Shown here piece after piece: positions 1-8,049 of a stretch of DNA of 64,000 bases. Made by a program: the position numbers and the translations under genes. Every line of letters starts with the position of its first letter. Positions within the stretch are counted from its first letter, which is position 1. Source of the DNA: CAZYQW01 sp964649825 (GTDB lineage: Bacteria; Planctomycetota; B15-G4; JADJEK01); assembly GCA_964649825.1 (NCBI GenBank), contig CAZYQW010000116.1:1-64000 (forward strand), in the 5' to 3' direction. Below the pieces are notes generated by a model. The model saw only the letters and a list, made by a program, of their open reading frames with translations, did not search any database and was not told where the DNA came from.

Positions 1-140
1 TTCAGATTGTTGGTGGATGATCCGGAGGTCATCGTCGTCGCTGGCAAGGCGCGACGACGACCGCGTATTCGAGATACGTCGAGGAGGAGCAACGCAGCAA
101 GCGATGACGAGGGCCCCGGAGAAACGTCAACAACTCTGAA
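1..140. repeat. Imperfect palindrome of about 140 bp at the window edge
   Basis: Bases 1-12 (TTCAGATTGTTG) match the reverse complement of 128-140 (CAACAACTCTGAA) with one gap. Further in, TCGTCGTCGCTGGC (34-44 region) matches the reverse complement of the 98-111 region at 12 of 14 bases, and the centre is a perfect small hairpin, CGTAT (64-68) / ATACG (74-78). The arms are therefore folded about position 71. It carries no gene. It could be a non-autonomous mobile element, a long structured RNA or an integron-like recombination site, although the attC core sequences are not evident. Bases 141-296 hold only the upstream region of the first gene. Confidence 0.45.
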
Positions 141-296
141 TTACACCACTAGGGATTCGGGGCTCGCCCCACGAGTCGTCCGTGCCGAGGGGCATCTCCG
201 CCGGCACCTCGCCGCAGAACCACGGAGTTCTCCCGCCCGGTCGCGTCCGGTAACGTGGTCCGACGTTCCCTTTCGGCCGCGCGCCGGGAGTCCGCG

Positions 297-2042
297 ATGC
301 AGATTCGCACGATCCTCGTCCTCGGGCTCCTCCCGGCGTTCGCCCTCGGGGCGCTCTCGCCCGACGCGCCCGCGAGCACGTACGAGAACGACGACATCGG
401 GTACCGCCTCCGGCTGCCCGAGGACTTCGAGTCGAGCGGCAAGGGGTATCGAGTCGTCGACGACCGCCTCGAGGGGTTCGACCCGTACTACCTCGAGTCG
501 TTCCGGCGAACCAAGCCCCTGCGCACCCGGACGGGAGCCGTCTACTTCCCGGTGATCACGACCTACTACTTCCCGGCCCGCTCCGCGGCGGACGTCGCCA
601 AGGAGCGCGCCGAGCGCGAGAAGGCGGAGACGGAGGGCGACAAGAAGACGATCGACCTGCTCGCGGCGAGCCGGATCTACCGATCGTTCAAGGAGTACGC
701 GTCCGAGCGGATGACGGGCTTCTACTTCTCCGAGGAGGAGACGCTGAAGGTCGCCGGCTTCCCGGTGACGACGTACGAGATGTCGTTCGAGAAGCTCACC
801 GGTGTTCCGCGCACCGACCTGACGTGCTGCTTCACGATGCCGGACGGGGAGTTCGCGATCCTCGGCACGTCGACCGAGGAGCACTTCGACGAGATGCGCG
901 CCGCGTATCGGAAGACGTTCGCGTCGTTCAAGCCGCACTCCGACGCCGGTCTCCGGGCGCCGGCGCGGCGGACGATCGAGGTGAACGCCGCGCCACGCGA
1001 TCCGTCGGCCGACGCGGCGCCGGAGCTCTCGGCCGAGGAACAGGTCGCGCGGCGCAACGCCGAGCGCGACCGTGCGTTTCAAGCCGCCATCGCCGCGATC
1101 GAGAGCGGCGGGCGCCACGTCGCGGACGACGACTTCCTCGTGATCTTCGACGACGACGCTCGAACCGCGAAACGCCTGCTGAAGCACGTGGCGACCTTCC
1201 GGCAGTGGCTCGCGGACGAGTTCGGCTTCCTCGGCATCGGCGTCGTCCCGGCCACCATCATCCGCCTGCAAAAGGTCGAGGGCCGGGGCGGGGGCCGCTC
1301 GTTCGCGCCGAGCGACCGCGACGGGGACGTTCGTACCTTCACGGTGTTCCACGCCGACGGCGCCAACCCCGAGACGGAGTTCCTCGATCTGAACCGCGGC
1401 TACCTCGACCTCTGGTTCAGCGAGCGCAACGAGTCGCTCTGGAAGTACATGCCGCTCTGGGTGAAGGCGGGTTTGAACGACGTGCTCGAGAACGCCCATC
1501 TCGCCGGCTCGAAGCTCGACTTCGACCCGGACGGTCGCGAGCTCGGCCGCCTTCGCGTCCTGTTCCAACGAGCGCGGGACGACAAGTCCGCGACGGTGAT
1601 CCTCCCGCTGCGGGAGGTCGTCGGACCCGACGGCCCGGACCTCCTGAACGGGGAGAACGCGCTGGCCGCGGCCGTCCAGGCGACCAGCCTCGTGAGGTAC
1701 CTGCTCGCCGGGCCGGGGGCGAAGCGAGCCCAGACGAAGAGCGCGTTGAAGCACTACCTGGGGCACCTGCTCGATCTCACCGACGAGATCGCGAAGCAGG
1801 TCGCCGAGGAGGAGAAGCGGAAGAAGGACCTCGAGGCCACGAAGGGCGAGATGTCGGAGGAGCAACGCCTCCAGGTCGAGGACGAAGAGTACAAGCGCCG
1901 TCGCGAGCGGAGCGGCGCCAACGTCCAACGCGACCTGCTGGAGAAAGCACTCGCGGCCACGTTCGGCGGGTGGGACGACGGCGACTGGAAGGCGCTCGAC
2001 CGCGCGTGGAAGAGCTTCGCCGAGAAGCTGGCGGAGGACTGA
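297..2042 (+). CDS. Secreted protein of unknown function
   Basis: This is a 581-residue protein that I do not recognise. The ATG at 297 lies six bases after a GGGAG ribosome site and is followed by a signal peptide with the hydrophobic core ILVLGLLPAFALGAL, so the protein is exported. An upstream in-frame start at 255 would bury the signal peptide behind an arginine-rich stretch and is less likely. The middle contains FRQWLADEFGFLGIG and then PLWVKAGLNDVLENA (residues 386-400). These resemble the layout of secreted peptidase-MA-like proteins, but both the HExxH motif and the usual EGL glutamate are absent, so no protease activity is claimed. Residues about 497-535 form a highly charged helix. 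A small membrane-protein gene starts 2 bases after the stop codon, so the two are probably co-transcribed. Confidence 0.8.
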   Translation: MQIRTILVLGLLPAFALGALSPDAPASTYENDDIGYRLRLPEDFESSGKGYRVVDDRLEGFDPYYLESFRRTKPLRTRTGAVYFPVITTYYFPARSAADVAKERAEREKAETEGDKKTIDLLAASRIYRSFKEYASERMTGFYFSEEETLKVAGFPVTTYEMSFEKLTGVPRTDLTCCFTMPDGEFAILGTSTEEHFDEMRAAYRKTFASFKPHSDAGLRAPARRTIEVNAAPRDPSADAAPELSAEEQVARRNAERDRAFQAAIAAIESGGRHVADDDFLVIFDDDARTAKRLLKHVATFRQWLADEFGFLGIGVVPATIIRLQKVEGRGGGRSFAPSDRDGDVRTFTVFHADGANPETEFLDLNRGYLDLWFSERNESLWKYMPLWVKAGLNDVLENAHLAGSKLDFDPDGRELGRLRVLFQRARDDKSATVILPLREVVGPDGPDLLNGENALAAAVQATSLVRYLLAGPGAKRAQTKSALKHYLGHLLDLTDEIAKQVAEEEKRKKDLEATKGEMSEEQRLQVEDEEYKRRRERSGANVQRDLLEKALAATFGGWDDGDWKALDRAWKSFAEKLAED

Positions 2043-2044
2043 TC

Positions 2045-2257
2045 GTGTCGCGCTCCGAACTCGACGACCCTTTCGCGCTCCGCGGCGTGCTGCCGTCGCG
2101 TCGCTCCGCACGGAGCCCCCGGAACATCTTCGAGTGGTCCGACCGCCGCTGGCCCATCTCCATCGGCGTCACCAACGTCGTGGCGCCGCGGTCGGTCGTG
2201 ATCGTGGTCGCGGCCCTGCTCCTGCTCGCGGCGGTGACGATTCTCGCCGTTGCCTGA
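2045..2257 (+). CDS. Small single-pass membrane protein, hypothetical
   Basis: A 70-residue reading frame starts with GTG 2 bases after the preceding stop codon. The first 47 residues are polar and arginine-rich (SRSELDDPFALRG, RSARSPRNIFEWSDRRW). The last 22 residues, SVVIVVAALLLLAAVTILAVA, form one clear membrane helix that runs to the C-terminus, as in a tail-anchored protein. The GTG start and the lack of homologues that I can recall make it uncertain, but its coupling to the previous gene and the sharp polar-to-hydrophobic layout argue for a real gene. Confidence 0.45.
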   Translation: MSRSELDDPFALRGVLPSRRSARSPRNIFEWSDRRWPISIGVTNVVAPRSVVIVVAALLLLAAVTILAVA

Positions 2258-2275
2258 GCCGCGGCGGCCGGGCCG

Positions 2276-3451
2276 TCAGACGCCGCGCAGCGGCCGAACG
2301 ATCAGGTCCTTCAGCGCGAAGTTGCTGCCCTCGCCGACGCGCGTCACGAACAGGTCGTTGTGGTGGCGGATCAGCCCGAACTCGTCGAGGCAGGCGACGC
2401 CGCCGCAGACCTCCATCGCGCCGACGAGGAGTTCGCTCGCGGTGCGGCTCAGGTCGACCTTCACCTTGGCCGCGCTCTCGCGGTCGAGCCGGCCCTCGTT
2501 GTAGCGGTTCACGCACTGGATGAGCCACGTCGCGCCGCGTTCGACCGCGATGTCGAGGTCGATCACCACGTCCTGCACGCGCTGGAACCGTCCGATCGGC
2601 TTCTCGTCGAACTGGATCCGTTCCTCGGCGTACGTCCGCACCCGGTCGAGCGCGAACGCGGTCGACGCCAGGGCGAGCGCGCCGATGAACAGGCGTCCGC
2701 CGTTCAGCGTCGTCACCATCACCTTGAAGCCCTGGTTCTCCTCGCCGAGGAGATCCTCATGGGGAACGCGAACGTCTTCGAAGACGATCGAGCCGGTGCT
2801 CGACTGCTCCCAGACGCGCTTGCCGGCCATCTCCTGGTAGTGGACGCCAGGTGCGTCCATCGGCACGATGAAGCAGGTCGAGCGCCGGCCGTTGGGCCCG
2901 TCCGGACTCGTCAGCGCGTGGACCACGACGTGGCTCGCCCACTTCGCGTTCGTCGACCAGCACTTCTCGCCCTTGATGATCCACGTGTCGCCGTCCCGGC
3001 GCGCGGTCACCTGCGGGTTCGCCGCGTCGGACCCGCGCCCCGGCTCGGAGAGCCCGAACACGAACATCCGCTTGCCGGCCGCCAGGTCCGGGAGGTGGGC
3101 GCGCTTCTGCTCCTCGGTCCCGAAGAGCTGGAGGGGCTTCGCCCCGAGCGAGATCGCCGCCCCCGGCGTGATCGCCACGGATTGGCTGTGGTATCCGATC
3201 GCCAGGCCCATCAGCACGAGGTCGAGCATGTCGCCGCCCTGCCCGCCGTACTCGTCCGCGATCGGCAGGCCGAAGAGCCCGAGCCGACCCATCGCCGCGA
3301 TGCACGAGTCCGGGACGAGCACGTGCTCGCGTTCCCACGTCAATAGGTGCGGCGCGATCTCCTGATCGGAGAAGTCGCGGATCGCCTCGTAGAACGGGAC
3401 GCGCTCCTCGGGGAGCAGGTCTTTCAGGTAGGTGTCGATGCGGCGTGCCAT
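2276..3451 (-). CDS. Acyl-CoA dehydrogenase family flavoprotein
   Basis: The protein has 391 residues, a full-length acyl-CoA dehydrogenase. These FAD enzymes oxidise acyl-CoA thioesters to enoyl-CoA in the cytoplasm and pass electrons to electron-transfer flavoprotein. The N-terminal helical domain (LPIADEYGGQGGD), the flavin-binding middle domain (FVFGLSEPGRGSDAANP, then GDTWIIKGEKCWSTNA) and the C-terminal helical domain (GALALASTAFALDRVRTYA) follow in the usual order. The catalytic-base position reads GEGSNFA, with Glu374 in place, so it should be active. The substrate chain length cannot be read from the sequence. It lies 70 bases downstream of the DDAH-like gene on the same strand and may share its transcript. 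No electron-transfer flavoprotein gene is in the window. Confidence 0.93.
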   Translation of the reverse strand: MARRIDTYLKDLLPEERVPFYEAIRDFSDQEIAPHLLTWEREHVLVPDSCIAAMGRLGLFGLPIADEYGGQGGDMLDLVLMGLAIGYHSQSVAITPGAAISLGAKPLQLFGTEEQKRAHLPDLAAGKRMFVFGLSEPGRGSDAANPQVTARRDGDTWIIKGEKCWSTNAKWASHVVVHALTSPDGPNGRRSTCFIVPMDAPGVHYQEMAGKRVWEQSSTGSIVFEDVRVPHEDLLGEENQGFKVMVTTLNGGRLFIGALALASTAFALDRVRTYAEERIQFDEKPIGRFQRVQDVVIDLDIAVERGATWLIQCVNRYNEGRLDRESAAKVKVDLSRTASELLVGAMEVCGGVACLDEFGLIRHHNDLFVTRVGEGSNFALKDLIVRPLRGV

Positions 3452-3521
3452 GGAACTTTCGTACCGATCGAGCCGGTTGGAAGCAAGGCCGCAACGCGCG
3501 GCCGCGGCGAACGGCGCGTGC

Positions 3522-4403
3522 CTACTCCGCTCGGTCCCGCTCCAGCGGCCGCGTCAAGCAGGTCGGGCCGCCCGATCCCTTGTGGCCGATCTCATCGAGA
3601 GCGACCTCGTGCACGAGCACGCCGGTCGCCTCGAGCCGAGCGCGGGTTCGGGGATAGCCGTTCGGCAGGATGCAGACCCGCGGGGCCAGGGCCAGCGCGT
3701 TCGCCCCCAGGCGCTCGAACTCGATCGGGTCGACGTCGATCGTCTCCACGCCGCGGGCGGCGAGCTGATCGAGCAGCGGAACCGGGCAGAGCGGGCGGTG
3801 GACTAGGGCGAGGTCGTCGGCGAGCGGGCTCAGCATCGACATCAAGTGGAAGACGTCGTTGGGGCCGCGGTGATGAGGCAGCGGGACGACGATGAACTCG
3901 TCGACCGCGTCCTGCACCGTGCGCCGGAGCTGCGCGATCCCGGCGTCGTTCGTGCGGTAGCCGCGGCCGACGGCGATCGTCCGCGCGTCCAGCCAGACGA
4001 CGTCGCCGCCCTCGAGCGTTCCCGGGGGCTCGATCGCGCCGAGGATCGGGACGCCGGCCCGCTCGAGCGTCGCCCGCAGCGCGGCCGGCTCTCCCGCGCG
4101 CGCCGGCTTGCCCATGCGCGCGAGCACGACGCCGCCGGGGACGGCGACCGCCGCGTCGCGCACGTAGATCGAGTCCGGCCCGACCGAGGCGTCGCCGTCG
4201 GCCTCGATCACGTCGATCTCGAGCGAGCGCAGCCGCTCGATGAGGCCATCCGACTCGACCCCGGCCGCCTCCACGTCCGGCCGGTCCCGGTAGCCGAGGT
4301 CCTGCCAGTGGCGATCGAGGTCCTCCTGCGATCGAAACGCGACGCGTGCGTGCTTCACCAGCACGCGCGCGAGCCGGGCGACGTCCGAAGCGAAAGTGGA
4401 CAT
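3522..4403 (-). CDS. Dimethylarginine dimethylaminohydrolase / amidinotransferase-family enzyme
   Basis: The protein has 293 residues and belongs to the guanidino-group modifying superfamily (pentein fold), closest in size and motifs to DDAH, which splits methylated arginine into citrulline and methylamines. Visible landmarks are an N-terminal substrate-loop motif YVRDAAV (Asp83), EGGDVVW (Glu131-Asp134), the catalytic His186 in VFHLM and the nucleophile Cys282 in GGPTCLT near the C-terminus. The start at 4403 has a GGAG site eight bases upstream; a second ATG at 4424 has none. Arginine deiminase-type activity on free arginine is the main alternative, since these families share all of the catalytic residues. 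It is divergent from the secreted-protein gene at 4509. Confidence 0.88.
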   Translation of the reverse strand: MSTFASDVARLARVLVKHARVAFRSQEDLDRHWQDLGYRDRPDVEAAGVESDGLIERLRSLEIDVIEADGDASVGPDSIYVRDAAVAVPGGVVLARMGKPARAGEPAALRATLERAGVPILGAIEPPGTLEGGDVVWLDARTIAVGRGYRTNDAGIAQLRRTVQDAVDEFIVVPLPHHRGPNDVFHLMSMLSPLADDLALVHRPLCPVPLLDQLAARGVETIDVDPIEFERLGANALALAPRVCILPNGYPRTRARLEATGVLVHEVALDEIGHKGSGGPTCLTRPLERDRAE

Positions 4404-4459
4404 GAGCGATGCTCCGGACGACATGATAGGTCGTGCGCCGGCTCGACCGTCCCTTGCTC

Positions 4460-4465
4460 TACAAT
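4460..4465 (+). promoter_or_regulatory. Candidate -10 box TACAAT
   Basis: TACAAT in the context CTCTACAATCCGC lies 43 bases before the ATG at 4509. The same CTACAATCCGC string occurs on the minus strand before the protease gene that starts at 29660. No convincing -35 hexamer is visible. Confidence 0.4.
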
Positions 4466-4508
4466 CCGCGAGGAACCAGCCCGCCTCGACCGAGTGAGGA
4501 GAAACCCG

Positions 4509-5597
4509 ATGTCTCGCCTCTTCGCTTCTCTCTGCATCCTGTGGACCAGCGGACTGTCCGCGTCCGGCGCCACGATCGGGCTCGACGGCCGTTCCGCCGC
4601 GACCAAATCGTTCGATCTCCTGACGGGAACCGAGTTCGATGACTTCCGCGGTCTCATCACCGGTGCCGGGCACACGATCCAGCCCGTGCTGGCGTTCGAC
4701 GGGGCTTCGTTGGCGGGGCTCGACGCCTTGATCATGCGTCAGGCGAACGAGTCCTTCGAGGACTTCAGCGCGACCGAGATCCAGGCGATCCACGCCTTCG
4801 TCGCCGCCGGTGGCGGACTGCTTCTGTTCTCCGAGGGCGGCTTCTCGTCGAACGCGAGCGTGCCGAACCTCAACCTGTTGGTGCAGCCGTGGGGAGTCCA
4901 GTTCGCCGCGAGCGCGACGTTTCCCGCCGGCCTCGCCGTGAGCGGCCTCGCGCCCCACCCGGTGACGGATCAGGTCCTCTCCATCGGCGAGGACTTCCTG
5001 CGGGAGATCACGTCGATCATGCCGCCTGCGATCGATCTGACGCCGGGGTCGACGGTGAAGGTCGCGGCGGTGGTGGACCACGCGGGGGGCAGCGGCAACG
5101 TCGTGTTCCTCACGGACACGAACATGGTCACCGACGCGGATGCGACGGCCGACTTCAAGCTCTCGAGCCTGGACAATAGGATCTTCATCACGAACGCGAT
5201 CGAGCTGATCGTGGGGGCGACCACGCAGGGATGCGCCGGCGCCGGCGGCGTCGTGCCGAAGCTGAGCCTGTCCCCGTCGACCGCAACGGTGGGCACGCAG
5301 GTCAATCTGGCGATCACCGGCGCGCTCGGCGGCGCGGACGCGATCCTCGTGTTCGGGGGCGACCTCTCCGAGATCCCGATGGGCGGCGGGTGCAGTCTGA
5401 ACGTCGCGCCCCTCTTCCCGGTCACGCTCGTGCTGCCGCTCGGCGGCGTCGGTCCGGGAACGGGCTCCCTGAGGCTGCCAGCCGTCGTCCCGCCGGGGAC
5501 GAGCGGGCTCTCCGTCGCGCTCCAGGCGTTCATCGACGATCCCGCCGGCGCGATCGGCTTCGCGAACTCGAACGCGGTGAAGCTCGTCGTGCCCTGA
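4509..5597 (+). CDS. Secreted protein: amidotransferase-like fold plus recurrent C-terminal domain
   Basis: The protein has 362 residues. The ATG at 4509 follows GAGGAG and a short signal peptide (MSRLFASLCILWTSGLSASG). Residues about 22-235 look like a ThuA/glutamine-amidotransferase-type flavodoxin-like fold (HAFVAAGGGLLLFSEGGF), used widely in secreted planctomycete proteins, with no obvious catalytic cysteine. From GCAGAGGVVPKLSLSP onward (residues 240-362) it carries a beta-rich terminal domain ending in SNAVKLVVP. Related terminal domains occur in three other secreted proteins of this window (genes starting at 29660, 32640 and 58136). That domain may serve surface attachment or secretion sorting; this is an inference from its recurrence at C-termini only. 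Confidence 0.8.
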   Translation: MSRLFASLCILWTSGLSASGATIGLDGRSAATKSFDLLTGTEFDDFRGLITGAGHTIQPVLAFDGASLAGLDALIMRQANESFEDFSATEIQAIHAFVAAGGGLLLFSEGGFSSNASVPNLNLLVQPWGVQFAASATFPAGLAVSGLAPHPVTDQVLSIGEDFLREITSIMPPAIDLTPGSTVKVAAVVDHAGGSGNVVFLTDTNMVTDADATADFKLSSLDNRIFITNAIELIVGATTQGCAGAGGVVPKLSLSPSTATVGTQVNLAITGALGGADAILVFGGDLSEIPMGGGCSLNVAPLFPVTLVLPLGGVGPGTGSLRLPAVVPPGTSGLSVALQAFIDDPAGAIGFANSNAVKLVVP

Positions 5598-5644
5598 CGC
5601 TCGCGCTCGCGTTCGACGGCTGGCGCCTCGAACGCGGCTCGGGC

Positions 5645-5650
5645 TATGAT
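5645..5650 (+). promoter_or_regulatory. Candidate -10 box TATGAT
   Basis: TATGAT in GGGCTATGATG lies 51 bases upstream of the GTG start of the MsrA gene. It has the same GCTA-lead-in as other proposed -10 boxes in this window, and the -35 region is not recognisable. Confidence 0.35.
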
Positions 5651-5701
5651 GTTTCCATCGTTCGTCCGGTGCCGGACGATGTCCCCACGTGGAGCTCGCT
5701 C

Positions 5702-6340
5702 GTGCGCACGTCGACTCGGCCCCTCGGCATCCTTCTCCTTCTCGCGCTCGTCGTGGCTTGCGCGAAGAGCGCCGCGCCGAACGCGGGCGACACGCAACAT
5801 CCGGCGGAGACGAAGATGGCGGATTCAGGATCTCGTGAGACCGTGGCACTCGGCGCCGGCTGCTACTGGTGCATCGAGGCGGTGCTCGAGCAGGTGGAAG
5901 GCGTGGTGAGCGTCCGATCGGGATTCATGGGCGGGTCGGTGGCGAACCCGACCTACGAGCAAGTCTGCGACGGCATCACCGGGCACGCCGAAGTCGTCGA
6001 GGTGACGTTCGATCCGGCGCGGCTCTCGTTCGACGACCTGCTCGACTGGTTCTGGCGTCTCCACGATCCGACGACGTTGAACCGGCAGGGCGCCGACGTC
6101 GGCACCCAGTACCGTTCCGCGATCTTCTACGCCACCGACGAGCAACGCGACGCGGCCAAGGCGTCGAAGCAGGCGGCCCAGGCGAGCTTCGATCGCCCGA
6201 TCGTCACCGAGATCACGAAGGCGTCGACCTTCTATCCCGCCAACGAGTCGCACCAGGAGTACTACCGGAACAACCGGTCGCAGCCGTACTGCCAGATGGT
6301 GATCCGCCCGAAGCTGAAGAAGCTCGGTCTTCAGGACTGA
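5702..6340 (+). CDS. msrA: Peptide methionine sulfoxide reductase A, lipoprotein form
   Basis: The protein has 212 residues. MsrA reduces the S-epimer of methionine sulfoxide in oxidised proteins. The catalytic motif GCYWCIE (Cys54) is near the N-terminus of the domain, followed by GFMGGSVANPTYEQVC, GHAEVVEVTFDP and the terminal QPYCQMVI (Cys197), which supplies a resolving cysteine. The GTG at 5702 has GGAG seven bases upstream and begins a signal peptide with lipobox VVAC (Cys20), so the enzyme is predicted to be anchored on the outer face of a membrane and to repair exported proteins. Most MsrA proteins are cytoplasmic, so this location is somewhat special. No msrB is seen nearby. Confidence 0.95.
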   Translation: MRTSTRPLGILLLLALVVACAKSAAPNAGDTQHPAETKMADSGSRETVALGAGCYWCIEAVLEQVEGVVSVRSGFMGGSVANPTYEQVCDGITGHAEVVEVTFDPARLSFDDLLDWFWRLHDPTTLNRQGADVGTQYRSAIFYATDEQRDAAKASKQAAQASFDRPIVTEITKASTFYPANESHQEYYRNNRSQPYCQMVIRPKLKKLGLQD

Positions 6341-6369
6341 TTCCGCGACGACCCGGACCTCTCGGCGGT

Positions 6370-8049
6370 TCACTCGTCGTCATCGTCGTCGTCGTCATCG
6401 TCGTCCGGCGGGAGCCCGGCGCTCTCGGGATCGAGGCCCATGCTCTTCAGGAACTCACGCGCCTCCTCCAGGCTCGTGAACGTCATCGATGGGGCGCCCT
6501 CCGGCGCGTCACCAGGGGCAGGACCATCCGTCGCCGCGGCACCGTCGTCCGCGCGGATCGTGCCGTCGCCGTGGCGCGGCTTCTGGATCGGATGGGAACG
6601 CTTCGCGCACGTCGCGGCGAGGCGACCCTCGGGGAGGAGGAGCAGGAGCGTGGCGACCGCGGTGTGGTACGCGTCGCCGTCGATCGCGCGCTCGAGGTCG
6701 AGCGGCTCGGTGGAGCGAACGAGGGGAGTGAACGAACCGTCGCAGCGCTGCGCGGCGACGAGCCGGTAGCGGTGGTCGCGGACGAACCGTTCCCACTCGT
6801 GGCGGCCGCGCATCCACGCGAGCCGGCCGGAACCGAGGAGGAGCAGCGGGCCGGCGGTGGGGGCGTCGTCGATCTCGTCGGCGTATTCGTCGTGGTAGCG
6901 CAGGAACTCCTTCAACAGCGGATCGAACCGCGAGCAGCCGAGCGCAAGCAGACCGGCCGCCGCCCAGGCGGAGCGCCCGGCCTCGAGCCGTCGATCGAAG
7001 CTCGGGTCGCGGGTGGGAGCGACGAAGCCACCGTTCGTGAACGACGTCACGTGCGCGCAGGCGCGCTCGACCACGTCGTTCTGGATGCCGACGCCGACCC
7101 GTTCGGCGGCGCCGAGCGCCGTGAGCGCGGCGTGGGTGGCGAGCGAACGAACGCTCCAGTCGAGCGCGCGGTCGTCCGCTCCGAGCGAGAACCCGCCATC
7201 GCCGGCGCGCTGCTGCTGGATGAGCTCGCCCACCTGCTGCTCCAGCGCGGCGAGGACGTCGACGTTCGGTTCCGGGCCGATCAGCTCGGTGAGGAACTGG
7301 ACCACGAACGCCCCGGCGAGCGCCCCGCTCGGCTCCGACGATCGCCGGCGCACGAAGTCGAGACAGCGACGGACCGAGCTCCGATGCGGCCCGTCCTCGA
7401 GGCCGCTTCCGCCCGCCACGAACGCGAGCCCGGCGAGAGCGACGAGGCACCGCCGCGCGTCGGGCGCGTCCGCTGCCGTCGCGAACGATCCGTCCGGCCG
7501 CTGCGCGTGGGCGAGCGCGCCGAGGCCGCGGTTCGCGGCGTCGTGGAACCGGTGCACGTCGAGCGGCATGCCGGCGTCGAGCGACGTGAGGCCGACCGCG
7601 ATCGTCGTGGCGCGCGGGTATCCGCGGCGCACGTAGCCGACCTCGAACTCGGCGCGCCCCGCCGACACCTCGTTCTCGATCGCCTCGATGAGTCGAAGGT
7701 GGGGGTGCTCGGTGTTGGGCAGGAAGGTGTCGCCGACGCGGACGAGCACGTCGCCGACCTTGAGCCCAGCCGTGGCGAGAGGCCCGTCCGGATCGACGTG
7801 CCGGAGGACGACCCCGCCCGGGTGGTGGTCGTACTCCGGGTCGTCCGGGTCGTCGATGGCGACGTCCACGAGCGAGGGTTGGCTCTGGCCGCAGAGCGGG
7901 CCGAGCTCGTCCAGCGTCGTGATCGTGGGGACGATGAAGTTCGTCGTCCGCCGCACGCTGCGCTCGGCGCAGCCGCCGAGCGCGACGAGAAGCAAGCTTG
8001 CGATCGCGCCGCCGGCGCGCGATCCGTGCCGCACGATGTTCGAGCTCAT
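6370..8049 (-). CDS. Lipoprotein with PDZ domain and terpenoid-cyclase-fold toroid
   Basis: The protein has 559 residues and is the last gene of the export operon; its ATG overlaps the upstream stop codon (ATGA). The signal peptide ends in lipobox ALGGC (Cys27). Residues about 75-150 form a PDZ domain (GVVLRHVDPDGPLATAGLKVGDVLVRVGD-like, split here by position) for binding peptide tails. From about residue 175 on, helix-pair repeats with DGSF/GGF turns (RPDGSFATAADA, AGDGGFSLGADD, QRCDGSFTPLVR) give an alpha/alpha toroid like squalene cyclase or prenyltransferase, without a DxDD catalytic motif, so a binding or scaffold role is likelier than catalysis. The C-terminus is a run of ten aspartates made by a trinucleotide repeat (6376-6405). 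Confidence 0.8.
   Translation of the reverse strand: MSSNIVRHGSRAGGAIASLLLVALGGCAERSVRRTTNFIVPTITTLDELGPLCGQSQPSLVDVAIDDPDDPEYDHHPGGVVLRHVDPDGPLATAGLKVGDVLVRVGDTFLPNTEHPHLRLIEAIENEVSAGRAEFEVGYVRRGYPRATTIAVGLTSLDAGMPLDVHRFHDAANRGLGALAHAQRPDGSFATAADAPDARRCLVALAGLAFVAGGSGLEDGPHRSSVRRCLDFVRRRSSEPSGALAGAFVVQFLTELIGPEPNVDVLAALEQQVGELIQQQRAGDGGFSLGADDRALDWSVRSLATHAALTALGAAERVGVGIQNDVVERACAHVTSFTNGGFVAPTRDPSFDRRLEAGRSAWAAAGLLALGCSRFDPLLKEFLRYHDEYADEIDDAPTAGPLLLLGSGRLAWMRGRHEWERFVRDHRYRLVAAQRCDGSFTPLVRSTEPLDLERAIDGDAYHTAVATLLLLLPEGRLAATCAKRSHPIQKPRHGDGTIRADDGAAATDGPAPGDAPEGAPSMTFTSLEEAREFLKSMGLDPESAGLPPDDDDDDDDDDE
6376..6405 (-). repeat. GAC/GAT trinucleotide repeat coding a poly-Asp tail
   Basis: Ten consecutive Asp codons form the C-terminus of the PDZ-toroid lipoprotein just before the final Glu and stop. 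Such a repeat can change length by slippage. An acidic, possibly cation-binding tail is the direct consequence. Confidence 0.8.

Noticed and set aside
1..140. Integron attC site or CRISPR repeat
   Set aside because: The length fits an attC, but the conserved RYYYAAC and GTTRRRY core sites are not at the ends, and there is no neighbouring integrase, cassette array or regular repeat-spacer pattern.
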